From positions 1-22,566 of IMG/VR virus record IMGVR_UViG_3300025120_000614: a DNA stretch of 22,566 bases; one strand, given 5' to 3'. The notes under the pieces are model-generated. The model was not told the origin of the DNA and made no database searches. It saw nothing but the letters and a program-made list of their open reading frames with translations. The translations under genes were made by a program, and so were the position numbers. Shown one piece after another: positions 6,791 through 14,611 of the stretch (position 1 is the stretch's first letter; each line of letters opens with the position of its first letter). Source of the stretch: a virus.

Positions 6791-7161
6791 CGACTTTTTT
6801 TAGATAAAAATATTTCTATGCCAAGGCATGCCTTCATTAATTTCTTTTTTAGTTTAAATTCAGGGGTTTCTACACCCTTGGCATCCTCGACCACTTCATA
6901 CCAGTCACCGTCTTTGTTTTGCTTCTGGTATCTGAAGTCAGCAATGTAAGCACAAATCTTTTCGTCATTGACCATAAGATTGTATCGCACTTGTAGCTCC
7001 AAGTCCTTGACCGTCCCTGCGCGTTCTAGTGATTTAATATATAAGTAACGCTGTGATTCCCACTTAGAATCGAACTTAATTCCTTGCACAGTTACTTTCT
7101 TATTACCGTACTTGGGTCTTGACCCACGCCGCTTGGGATTATATACAGTAGTAAACGTCAT
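6787..7161 (-). CDS. DUF1064-type nuclease (PD-(D/E)XK, resolvase-like)
   Basis: Probable small structure-specific endonuclease (124 aa) of the DUF1064 phage family. KYGNKKVTVQGIKFDSKWESQRY is followed by AGTVKDLELQVRY, AYIADFRY, VVEDAKG and KLKKKLMKA. Candidate PD-(D/E)XK residues are E35, D75, E92 or D93, and K95. A role in branch resolution before packaging is inferred from the fold. ATG at 7161 lies only 18 bp from the divergent regulator's ATG. Its own Shine-Dalgarno is poor, with GGAGG 13 bases away. Because it lies upstream of the candidate leftward promoter, it must be read from late-gene read-through or from a promoter I could not identify inside the regulator gene. Confidence 0.75.
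   Translation of the reverse strand: MTFTTVYNPKRRGSRPKYGNKKVTVQGIKFDSKWESQRYLYIKSLERAGTVKDLELQVRYNLMVNDEKICAYIADFRYQKQNKDGDWYEVVEDAKGVETPEFKLKKKLMKACLGIEIFLSKKSR
7113..7126. promoter_or_regulatory. Second inverted repeat over the regulator's -35
   Basis: Perfect inverted repeat TGGGTC-TT-GACCCA. It overlaps both the -35 TTGACC and the left arm of operator O2, so it offers an alternative or additional binding register built from the same GGG/CCC half-sites. Confidence 0.4.
7119..7147 (+). promoter_or_regulatory. Promoter of the ribbon-helix-helix regulator gene
   Basis: The plus strand carries TTGACC (7119-7124), a 17-bp spacer and TATACA (7142-7147), a near-consensus sigma-70 type promoter. 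The predicted start is near 7154, with a leader of about 26 nt to the ATG at 7180. The whole promoter lies inside the 5' part of the oppositely read nuclease gene. Confidence 0.65.
7120..7140. promoter_or_regulatory. Operator-like palindrome O2 (imperfect copy of O1)
   Basis: Contains GACCCA-N7-TGGGAT in the regulator's promoter. Aligned with O1 (6764-6784) it matches at 15 of 21 positions, including CCCAC and GCTTGGGAT, with identical half-site spacing. Its position over the spacer predicts repression by steric block, most simply autorepression. Confidence 0.55.
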
Positions 7162-7179
7162 TTATGGGAAGGAACCTCC

Positions 7180-7398
7180 ATGCCAAAACCTGAAAAATAC
7201 AAATCAGTCGGTATATCAATAGACGCGTATCAAAAACTGATCTTCATTGCCGATCAAGAAGATCGTGCTTTGGGTAGACAGTTATCACGCATGATTGAAG
7301 AATCATACGAAGATGTTCAGGAACGTGTCAATAGTAAGCGCGGCTATCAACCCGCTGCTGTAGGCATAGGCGGTATAACTACAGTCATCGAAGACTAG
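7180..7398 (+). CDS. Ribbon-helix-helix (Arc/CopG-type) transcriptional regulator
   Basis: The only rightward gene in the window (72 aa). Residues 7-13 (YKSVGIS) form the expected DNA-contacting beta strand. Helix A is about 14-28 (IDAYQKLIFIADQED), the turn is RALG, and helix B is about 33-46 (RQLSRMIEESYEDV), giving the RHH dimer fold. The C-terminal 20 residues are Gly-rich and probably flexible. The start has AAGGA seven bases before the ATG. It has its own promoter (7119-7147) and its own terminator (7423-7458), so it is a monocistronic unit. It stands at the junction of the virion and replication modules, and matching operators at both nearby promoters suggest it represses itself and the replication operon. 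An antirepressor or antitoxin-like role is a weaker alternative; no toxin gene is adjacent. Confidence 0.82.
   Translation: MPKPEKYKSVGISIDAYQKLIFIADQEDRALGRQLSRMIEESYEDVQERVNSKRGYQPAAVGIGGITTVIED
7395..7398. other. Shared CTAG giving both stop codons of convergent genes
   Basis: CTAG is its own reverse complement. Bases 7396-7398 read TAG for the rightward regulator, and 7397-7395 read TAG for the leftward virion gene. The two genes therefore end on the same four bases with no intergenic space. Confidence 0.9.
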
Positions 7399-10259
7399 AG
7401 AAGCCCTGCGTTACCTAAACCACCCAGTAGTGTTGCTGCCACTGCTGGGTTTTCTTTTGCGCGTTGTCGAATATTAGAAAAATCAGGAACGTCAGATATT
7501 TCTACCGGGGCAACATCAGGAACTGGCATAGTTGTTCGGCTTACTGGCGCTGGTACCGAAGATACTCTACGATTTTCTAAATCACGAGCTATATTGGAAG
7601 CGCCTTCTTTCATGGAACCTACAGTTCCTACGGCTACTCTCATACCTTGTTGTTTTGCAAAAGATTTACTGGTGTCGTTTAAAACTCTTAAAAACACTTG
7701 CATTTTACCAGCTTTAGTTTTTTCTTTTGCCGCTTCTTTTCCATACCGTGCTGCGAAAGATGTGTAGAACGGACCAGTAGACAAGAACTGACCGATTAGA
7801 CCAAGACGAGCAATTGTTCCTAAATTTTCTAATGGATTAGCAGCAATATTAGCCGCAACAAGATCACCGCCTTCAGCAGATGCGCCAAGAACTTTCATGT
7901 TTTGACCAAATAAAGCGATAGAATCAGCTTCTGCTTTAGGAAATAAAGCTCCTAGTTTACCAGATTTTTCAGCCCGTAAAAGGCGTTCTGATAATTGTTT
8001 AAAGGCTTTTTTGTCTGTCATAAAGCTATGCTCAAAATCACCTATAAGGTTTTGCATATAGTATGATTGTAACTCAGCTAACTCTTCAGGTTTATCTTTA
8101 AAAAACTTTGAAAGTTTTGTAATGTCATTACCTTTGACAGATGGGCTTGCCAACAAGTCTGCTGCTTCATCTGGCATCAATGATCCTGCACGAATTTTTC
8201 TAGCCATTGCCGCAGAATCAAACTGTGCTTTTTCTTTCATAATGTCTTTTACATTACGCAATAAATTCACACCAGCTTCGTCACCACCCTCTTCTACGAA
8301 ATCATCAATAACACTTTGATTTACTCTTGTTAAAGATAAAGTATCCATTTGGTCTGCCAGCCTACGAACTTCTGAAATTCGTGACCCGAACAATTCATCG
8401 GCTGTACCGCCTAAATCATCTAATTTTTGTTTAAATTTGCTTCCGCTAAATTTTCTTGTTGCATCTAAAGTTGAACCTGATTCACGCATTGTTTTACGCA
8501 ACCATTCAGAAGCCGCACGTTCTCTTAGCGTATTAAAAGCGTCTTTTCCTAAATTTTCCTCTAAAACTTTTTTAGCATCTTGAAGCAATTTTGGATTATC
8601 GTTTTGTATAAAACGACCATATGCACCTTTTGGGTTTAATTCTACGCCACCTTTAACAGAGTTTTGTAAACTTTTTATACTAGCCGCCGATGAAACTTTT
8701 TCAAAGCTGTCCATGCCTTGTTTAAAGAAACTACGAAGTTTTGGTATTTCATTAGAAACATCTTTAAAAAGTTTCTTTTGTTCGGCTGTTAAATCACCAG
8801 CCGCTTTTCTCCTCATAGCATTGTTGACAGAAGTAGGAGATATAAAATCATCTAGCTTATTGAGAAACTTGTCTTTCATTAACTTAACACTGTCAGAACC
8901 GTAGTTACCCATCCAAGTGTCATTAAGAGTTTTTCTAGCCTTGTATACTTGAGTAAAAGAAGCATCATCAGGTAATTGCATAAGCTCTCTTACAGCATCA
9001 CGAGATTTTCCAAGATTTCCTGATCCAGCCGCTACCAATCTATCAAGCTCTAATTGAGCGTCAGATTTTAATGCGCGAGTATTAAATAGCGCGGTATCAC
9101 CAACTGCACTGTTTGTTAAATTTTCAAGGTTAGCAAATTTTTCTTTTACTTTGTCATCAAAGGCTTTGTATGCGCCAACAAATGCCCCTTGTATGTCAGC
9201 GTTTAGTGCGTCATCTTTTTTTGCAGCTTTTCCTATTTGAACAGCAATGTCATCCATGTGTTTAATTAAATTATTAGATGCAGTCTTTTCAGCTTGAAGC
9301 AATGCATTATCACCCGCTGCTACAGCGTTTGTTAGAATAGCAGCAGTAGCATCTATATCTACACCACCATCAGCGCCATAAGCGCGTAACTTTGCCAAAT
9401 CTGACATAATCTTTTCATGATTTTGACGTAATCTAGCAGATGTACCTAGAGCCTTCTCACTCATTGCCTGTTGACGGGCTACAAGAGAATTAGCGCCCAT
9501 AGCAGATAATGAAGGCTTATAGCCAGATTTAATAGCAGTAGCGACCTCTTCCTGCGTTTGTGGAGCTAACTTGCTACCTGCACGACCACGACCTACTGCG
9601 AATCCAAAAGATTTGCCAATTGCACCAAATACACCTTCACCAGCAGCGGCTATAAGAGCTTCAGTACCAGCCGCCTTACCAACATCAAGAAGGCTTTCTT
9701 CCTGTGTCCCTCTTAGCGTTTCTACGCCTTCTTCGACTAACTTACCACCTCCAGCACCTAAACCTGCACCAATAGCAGCACCTAGTATTGGAATAGGAAT
9801 TGCAGCCTGTCCTGCTATAGCACCGCCAATACCACCTACAATTTCTTCACCAGCCGCGCCTACAAAGTCTTGTAAATCAGACAAAGTAAACCCGCTTTCA
9901 TCAATCATAATCGGCTTGTCAGTCTCTATGCCAAGCAAAAGTGCGCCTTTTGGAGTGATCGCTAAGTCTCCACGATCATCTCTCATATAATCGCCTTCTC
10001 TAAAACCATAGCGACCTAAGACATTTTCTTCTTCTTTTTCTGTCTCAGCGCCTGCTAACTGGCGTCTTAGGCGATTATTTTTTATTCCAGTTTCTCTGTC
10101 TATTGGTGTTTCATCTCTAATGGCTAATGGTGAAACTGAACGTTCCATTTTTTTAATTAAACGTTCGGCTTGCAACATTTCAGGATACGTTGGTTTTTCT
10201 CCTTTAATTTCAAAAGGAATAAACTCGCCGGGTCTAATTTCAAGTTGAATTTCAGGCAT
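7395..10259 (-). CDS. Large internal virion / ejection-type protein
   Basis: A 954-residue protein, probably an inner-virion protein released with the DNA. After a polar N-terminus (to about 125) comes a Gly/Ala-rich zipper-like stretch at about 132-225, with repeated GxxxG spacing (GGIGGAIAG, GAAIGAGLGAGGG). Such stretches are typical of membrane-inserting ejection or tape-measure proteins. Most of the remainder is long charged helix with coiled-coil character, and a Pro-rich tail (APVSRTTMPVPDVAPVE) lies near the C-terminus. No lytic transglycosylase or protease motif was recognised. It is the last gene of the structural block, as for gp16-like ejection proteins of short-tailed phages. ATG at 10259 has AGGA upstream. 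It ends in the CTAG that also gives the stop of the convergent regulator gene. The assignment is from composition and position only. Confidence 0.6.
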   Translation of the reverse strand: MPEIQLEIRPGEFIPFEIKGEKPTYPEMLQAERLIKKMERSVSPLAIRDETPIDRETGIKNNRLRRQLAGAETEKEEENVLGRYGFREGDYMRDDRGDLAITPKGALLLGIETDKPIMIDESGFTLSDLQDFVGAAGEEIVGGIGGAIAGQAAIPIPILGAAIGAGLGAGGGKLVEEGVETLRGTQEESLLDVGKAAGTEALIAAAGEGVFGAIGKSFGFAVGRGRAGSKLAPQTQEEVATAIKSGYKPSLSAMGANSLVARQQAMSEKALGTSARLRQNHEKIMSDLAKLRAYGADGGVDIDATAAILTNAVAAGDNALLQAEKTASNNLIKHMDDIAVQIGKAAKKDDALNADIQGAFVGAYKAFDDKVKEKFANLENLTNSAVGDTALFNTRALKSDAQLELDRLVAAGSGNLGKSRDAVRELMQLPDDASFTQVYKARKTLNDTWMGNYGSDSVKLMKDKFLNKLDDFISPTSVNNAMRRKAAGDLTAEQKKLFKDVSNEIPKLRSFFKQGMDSFEKVSSAASIKSLQNSVKGGVELNPKGAYGRFIQNDNPKLLQDAKKVLEENLGKDAFNTLRERAASEWLRKTMRESGSTLDATRKFSGSKFKQKLDDLGGTADELFGSRISEVRRLADQMDTLSLTRVNQSVIDDFVEEGGDEAGVNLLRNVKDIMKEKAQFDSAAMARKIRAGSLMPDEAADLLASPSVKGNDITKLSKFFKDKPEELAELQSYYMQNLIGDFEHSFMTDKKAFKQLSERLLRAEKSGKLGALFPKAEADSIALFGQNMKVLGASAEGGDLVAANIAANPLENLGTIARLGLIGQFLSTGPFYTSFAARYGKEAAKEKTKAGKMQVFLRVLNDTSKSFAKQQGMRVAVGTVGSMKEGASNIARDLENRRVSSVPAPVSRTTMPVPDVAPVEISDVPDFSNIRQRAKENPAVAATLLGGLGNAGLL
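7423..7458 (+). terminator. Intrinsic terminator of the regulator gene, inside the opposing gene
   Basis: CCCAGTAGTG (7423-7432) pairs with CACTGCTGGG (7440-7449) in a 10-bp stem with one G-U pair and a 7-nt loop, followed by TTTTCTTTT (7450-7458). It begins 24 bases after the regulator's stop codon. The bases also encode PAVAATLLGG of the opposing virion protein. There is no T run in the leftward direction, so it is one-directional. Confidence 0.8.
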
Positions 10260-10261
10260 TG

Positions 10262-12241
10262 CTATTTCCTAACTAACTTACCATCCACAAATACAAGTGA
10301 ACCTAATCCTTTTAAGTCTTCAAAAGTACCATACTTTTCAACAATGTTATCGTAAGTTCCTTCTTGGTGATTAGATGGATCAAGCAAATCTTCAAGAGCA
10401 TTGTCAAAATCATTTTGTTTTGCACCAAAAATTTGATCAAGGCCATCAAGAGCATTCAATGTTGCATCAAGGTTTGTAAAGAAACCAATGTTACCCATCA
10501 AATCATCTGTCCACATTTCAACGTCACGATTTGAAATGCCGTTACCAGTCTCTTGTGTAAGGAAACGCTTGTATTGGTTAAGTAGCTTTTTAGTTTCGTA
10601 GTTATAGTCCTCGACATCGGTTGGTTCACCCGTTAAATACTGTGATGGAGCAATAGCTTTCATCAAACCGTGTAGCTTTTGATATGCTACCTGCACAGTA
10701 CCACCGCCCTCTGCAATTTCAGTTGCAGTTGTACGCAATGCTGAAATTGTTTCACGCGCGTCAACAACGCCATCACGACCTAAAACATGCTTACGAATTG
10801 CAGCTTCAGGTTTTAAATAAAAGCCGCCATTCGGGTTTTTGGAATCATAGACATATGGTATTTTCCATGAATCTGACGAACCCTGTCCGTCCACAAACTT
10901 ACGATCTTTGGTTTTGCTGTAATCACCACCAGTTGTTTGAGCCTTCAAAATTTCTAACTGTGCATCTATATTTGCTTTGGAGTCTTGTTCTTTCATTTTT
11001 AAGTCAGAGGCATACCATTTAAGGTAAATTTCTTTTTGAAAATCTTTATTGGCTGATGCTGATGCTAATTCAGCATCAACATCTGCTCGACGTTGTTGCA
11101 ATGCATATTTACCCGCTGCAAGTTGAGCAGCTTTTGAATCCGCAGTTGCTTTATCTAAATACGGCATAGCAGCCTCACCTGCTTCGCCAAGTGCTTCAAG
11201 CGCACCACTAAACCCTTTACCACCTGCTTTATTCTTTAATAAAGCAAGACCCCAAGCCTGTAACGCACGACTTTTATCAATTTTGCCACTTGCATCTATT
11301 CCTGTAGCTTCTTCAAATTCTTTTCTATAACGAGCTATAGCGTCTTTTTTTGACTCACTTTTACGAGGCGGAGAGTCTGATACATCTTTCATAGCTGCAA
11401 AAAATGCATTATAAGCAGCGTCAGGTCCAAGAGAAATACTTTTTCCTCCTGTATCTTTAGCATTTTTTTCTTTTTGAGCTTTTAAATATGCTGCCCGTTC
11501 ACCGGGTTTTTCTACAATATCTCCACGACCACCTGTCAATATAGCCTCTAAAGTTTCCGCAGGACTTGGCGCAGCATCTTCTAACTTTGGTTCTATTTTT
11601 TTATCTTTAGGTTTAGCATCTAGCCTAGTAAGAAGCTCCCCAATTTCGTCCAAAGCAGATGGTTGAAATGCAGCTTCTTCTCCAAGCAATTCTCGTGGAG
11701 CAAGAAGTGCTGCTTCATTTGCAAGAATTTCACGCTCAGTTATGTTTCCAACGTTTTCAAATCGACCCGGAACTGCCATATCTTGTATAGAACGATAAGC
11801 CTTTTCCATTTCTGAAATATCTTCTTTGCCAAAACCAAACTGTTGACCGCCTTTAGACATAAAAGGGCCACCACCACCGAAAAACCCACCTTCGTCTGGA
11901 ACCAAGCCTTCGATTGGTATAGATAAACCTTCATTTTCCATAGTTCTTTCAGATAGATCGTTTAAATATGCCCCAAGAGCGTCTTGGTTTTTAAAATCAA
12001 GATTATTTTTTAACTCTTCAAATGCATAATAACGACTACCCGGCCCTCTTGGAATCTGAACAAATGTTCCCGCTGCTTCGGGTCCTTCTGCTGCAAAAAG
12101 ACTTCTAAGATTTGCAGCTTGTTGTGGTCCTGTAAGTGCTTTTTGTTTATAGCCTAAACCTTGGTTTAACACATTTTTGCGAGTAGGATTGTTTTCGCTA
12201 TATCTTTGCGCTACCTGATTATATCTTTCTTCGGGAGTCAT
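10262..12241 (-). CDS. Probable internal virion protein, unknown family
   Basis: A 659-residue protein, not recognised. It begins TPEERYNQVAQRYSENNPTRKNVLNQG, has a Gly-rich patch (GGFFGGGGPFMSKGGQQFGFGKED) at about 160-185, and contains long charged helices (KEKNAKDTGGK, KKDAIARYRKEFEEATG). No membrane segment or enzyme motif is evident. The frame extends two codons upstream to a GTG at 12247. ATG at 12241 is preferred because AGAGG lies five bases before it, making the GTG part of the ribosome site region. It sits between two other Gly/Ala-rich virion-type genes (6-12 nt and 2 nt spacing), so a shared role in the inner virion or DNA ejection is inferred. Confidence 0.55.
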   Translation of the reverse strand: MTPEERYNQVAQRYSENNPTRKNVLNQGLGYKQKALTGPQQAANLRSLFAAEGPEAAGTFVQIPRGPGSRYYAFEELKNNLDFKNQDALGAYLNDLSERTMENEGLSIPIEGLVPDEGGFFGGGGPFMSKGGQQFGFGKEDISEMEKAYRSIQDMAVPGRFENVGNITEREILANEAALLAPRELLGEEAAFQPSALDEIGELLTRLDAKPKDKKIEPKLEDAAPSPAETLEAILTGGRGDIVEKPGERAAYLKAQKEKNAKDTGGKSISLGPDAAYNAFFAAMKDVSDSPPRKSESKKDAIARYRKEFEEATGIDASGKIDKSRALQAWGLALLKNKAGGKGFSGALEALGEAGEAAMPYLDKATADSKAAQLAAGKYALQQRRADVDAELASASANKDFQKEIYLKWYASDLKMKEQDSKANIDAQLEILKAQTTGGDYSKTKDRKFVDGQGSSDSWKIPYVYDSKNPNGGFYLKPEAAIRKHVLGRDGVVDARETISALRTTATEIAEGGGTVQVAYQKLHGLMKAIAPSQYLTGEPTDVEDYNYETKKLLNQYKRFLTQETGNGISNRDVEMWTDDLMGNIGFFTNLDATLNALDGLDQIFGAKQNDFDNALEDLLDPSNHQEGTYDNIVEKYGTFEDLKGLGSLVFVDGKLVRK

Positions 12242-12253
12242 AGGCACCTCTTG

Positions 12254-13549
12254 TTAACCGCTAAAACCTTGCATTGTTGAATACGCTCCAACACCCTGCA
12301 AGAATGGGTCTGCTGATGTTTGTGGACCTTGTGTATATTGACTATACATAGACGCCGATGGCGCTCCAGTTAGGAAGTTCTGTGCGTAGCTAAACGGAGC
12401 AAGTGCTTGCTGTGTTGTGTTTAATGTATTTTGACGCGTAAAGTCCTGTCCTTGTTGAGCGTACTGACGTTCTTTGCCACCAAGCTCATACATAAAGCCA
12501 AGGTCAGCAGGTTGCATGCCTGCATACACACGACCAATATCAGCAGATGTACCCGCTAATTTGCCATAGGCTTGACCTACATCAGCTTGCGCACCGCCTA
12601 ACTGACCGTATGTTTGTCCTAATCCACCTGTAAGGCGTCCTGCCTCTAGGTCACGTTTCTTTTCGTTTTCAGCGGCCCCTAAACCACGTTTGGCTGCATC
12701 CTCAAAGGCACTTGATTCTAAAGTTGCTCCAGATGCACCCAACTTACCTGTAAGACCAGAGGCTTGTAATGCACGTTTGCGCTCTGCTTCGTCTGTAGCC
12801 ATCGCATTTGCCATCGACTTATCATAGCCCTTTGACAAAAGGTTGGCGATAGTACCTTGCTTGGTTTCTTCAATAGCGCGTTGCGTTTCTGCGGCCTGAA
12901 TGCCTGAACGAGAGCCACCAAAAGCACCTGCGCCAACTGCCCTAGCTTGATCAGCTTGACGTTGCTGCGCACCCTCACGGGTAATTTTCTTCATAGCAGA
13001 GTCAATGACCTGCTGCTTGTAAGGGTCCATAAAGTCTTCAACTGAGCTTGGATCGAAGCTACCAAGACCCTGTTCAGCTAACTCAAATGCACGGCCTGTT
13101 CTGCGGTCAAATGCTTCTTTAGCGCCAAACTGACCACCTGCATCAACAGAACCGCGTCCAGCTTCTAAAGCTGATTTGGCATCTGGGAAGTAATCAGTAA
13201 GAGCTTTTGCCATAGTAGCTTGGCCCGTGCCTAAACCACTTGCTGCGTCAGGTAAGTAACGAGGAGTTCCTGATGCGTCTTGAAAATAAGGTAGGTAACG
13301 ATCCATAAACTGTTGACGTTGCGTTGCATCGCCAAGTGTACTTGTTACGGCTGACTGAAGAGGATCAGTGCCTGCTTGAACATAATCTGGAATTTTAAAT
13401 AAATCAGGGTATTTAGTTGCGTCTAAAATGCCACCCGAAAGAGTGCCACTCCCGTCATCTTGCCCAAATATCTTACCAAGTAAGGCTAAATCTAAGTCTT
13501 GAATATATTGTGGACGAGAAGTTATTACGTTTTGTGTGGTTTCAGTCAT
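12254..13549 (-). CDS. Ala/Gly-rich virion-associated protein, probable internal protein
   Basis: A 431-residue protein. The central block GAQQRQADQARAVGAGAFGGSRSGIQAAETQRAIEE and the following Ala/Gly/Gln-rich helical stretches (GLTGKLGASGATLESSAFEDAAKRGLGAAEN, GLGQTYGQLGGAQADVGQAYGKLAGTSADIG) are of a kind I associate with inner-virion proteins of marine podovirus-like phages. The repeated G-x-L-x(2-3)-A pattern suggests amphipathic helices that may insert or assemble. The C-terminus is Gln/Tyr-rich and low in charge. ATG at 13549 overlaps the stop of the upstream gene (TAATG). Function is inferred from composition and position. Confidence 0.6.
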   Translation of the reverse strand: MTETTQNVITSRPQYIQDLDLALLGKIFGQDDGSGTLSGGILDATKYPDLFKIPDYVQAGTDPLQSAVTSTLGDATQRQQFMDRYLPYFQDASGTPRYLPDAASGLGTGQATMAKALTDYFPDAKSALEAGRGSVDAGGQFGAKEAFDRRTGRAFELAEQGLGSFDPSSVEDFMDPYKQQVIDSAMKKITREGAQQRQADQARAVGAGAFGGSRSGIQAAETQRAIEETKQGTIANLLSKGYDKSMANAMATDEAERKRALQASGLTGKLGASGATLESSAFEDAAKRGLGAAENEKKRDLEAGRLTGGLGQTYGQLGGAQADVGQAYGKLAGTSADIGRVYAGMQPADLGFMYELGGKERQYAQQGQDFTRQNTLNTTQQALAPFSYAQNFLTGAPSASMYSQYTQGPQTSADPFLQGVGAYSTMQGFSG

Positions 13550-14559
13550 TACGCTATATCCTCTAATTTATCCATCATACCATACATTTTCTGAATACCT
13601 TGATTTAAATTACCATTGCCAGCGCCTTTTACCGCGTCACGAGTCATAACAAACTCGCCTGCGGTTAGCATAGCAGGAACATCGTCTTTTGTACCAGAAC
13701 CTTCGCTTGGCATAATACCACCATCACGGCGCGGGAAATATGTTGCGCCGCCTTCATTTAATCTCATAACATCACCTAGCTTAACCCTTGTAGGGTCTGC
13801 CATTGCTTCAGCGTATGTTTGATTTGAGCGCCTTGCAGCGCGATCTAAATCAGTCTCTTCGTAATCTTTACCAAATACAGAATCTAGCAATTGAGAACCA
13901 AGACCCATAGCAATAGCCTCACCTGCTTTGTTGTTTAACAATCTACCAATGCCCTCATCTGGATTAAGATTAAACAAATCACCTATACCCAACAAGCCTT
14001 CTGCACGTTCGTATTTAGGCTTTTTTAGTTTATCTTCAATAATCTTTTCAGTAAGCGCGTCAGCTTTGCCACCACCAAATGAGCTTAAATTTGGCTTTCC
14101 TACATTTGGAACATCTGTATCCATGCCAAACAAGGCACCAAGACCAGAATCACCACCTGACATATAGCCCAAACCACCGCCTGCAATACCTCCAAGCAGT
14201 GCATCACGCAAAGATGGCTTGCCTCCAGTAAGTGCTTGTAACGCAACGTTACTTATAGCGCCCTGAACGATAGGGTTGCTAAAGAAGTTACCACCGCCAC
14301 CACCAATAAGTTGAGAGCCAAATTTAATTATTTTATCAATAAAGAACTCAGGCTCACCCGTCACAGGGTTAATGCTATTTTGACCAGAACCAACAGTATA
14401 ACGCATTGGATCGGCACCTGCATCGGCAAAAGCCATACCCAAACCACGCGCAACTTCAGGGCTACGTTGTAGAACTTCAGGGGGTACAACCATTTCGCCC
14501 GGAGCAACGTGCGCCATCATTGTATCACCGTTTCTACCGTATTGTGCCATGCCTTGCAT
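13549..14559 (-). CDS. Gly-rich virion protein with paired PGEMVV / AGEFVM motifs
   Basis: A 336-residue protein likely acting in the tail or inner virion. The N-terminus carries HVAPGEMVVPPEVL (about 17-30) and the C-terminus carries the related DDVPAMLTAGEFVMTRDAV (about 292-310). Motifs of this kind recur in phage tape-measure and internal proteins. Between them lie Gly-rich segments (GSQLIGGGGGNFFSN, LLGGIAGGGLGYMSGGDSG) with zipper-like spacing. ATG at 14559 has GAGG eight bases upstream. It heads the group of virion genes that are joined by overlaps or short gaps down to 7395. Whether it is tape measure or ejection protein cannot be decided here; it is short for a tape measure. Confidence 0.6.
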   Translation of the reverse strand: MQGMAQYGRNGDTMMAHVAPGEMVVPPEVLQRSPEVARGLGMAFADAGADPMRYTVGSGQNSINPVTGEPEFFIDKIIKFGSQLIGGGGGNFFSNPIVQGAISNVALQALTGGKPSLRDALLGGIAGGGLGYMSGGDSGLGALFGMDTDVPNVGKPNLSSFGGGKADALTEKIIEDKLKKPKYERAEGLLGIGDLFNLNPDEGIGRLLNNKAGEAIAMGLGSQLLDSVFGKDYEETDLDRAARRSNQTYAEAMADPTRVKLGDVMRLNEGGATYFPRRDGGIMPSEGSGTKDDVPAMLTAGEFVMTRDAVKGAGNGNLNQGIQKMYGMMDKLEDIA

Positions 14560-14611
14560 ATTAAAACCTCGTGACCGCTATATATAAGTTACCAAATCTT
14601 TACATAAATTA

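Noticed and set aside
7162-7260. Leftward promoter for the nuclease inside the regulator gene
   Set aside because: TTGATA and TATACC are only 12 bp apart, and other pairings give 14 bp; no convincing spacing was found.
7180-7398. Toxin-antitoxin interpretation of the RHH gene
   Set aside because: It is monocistronic with its own terminator and no small toxin-like partner is adjacent.
9571-9990. 139-codon rightward open frame, Pro/Ala-rich
   Set aside because: Mirror of the Gly/Ala-rich stretch of the leftward virion gene; its low-complexity Pro/Ser product is what antisense of Gly/Ala codons gives.
14560-14611. Leftward promoter in the AT-rich gap (TATATA)
   Set aside because: No acceptable -35 at 16-18 bp; AT-rich runs of this kind arise by chance.
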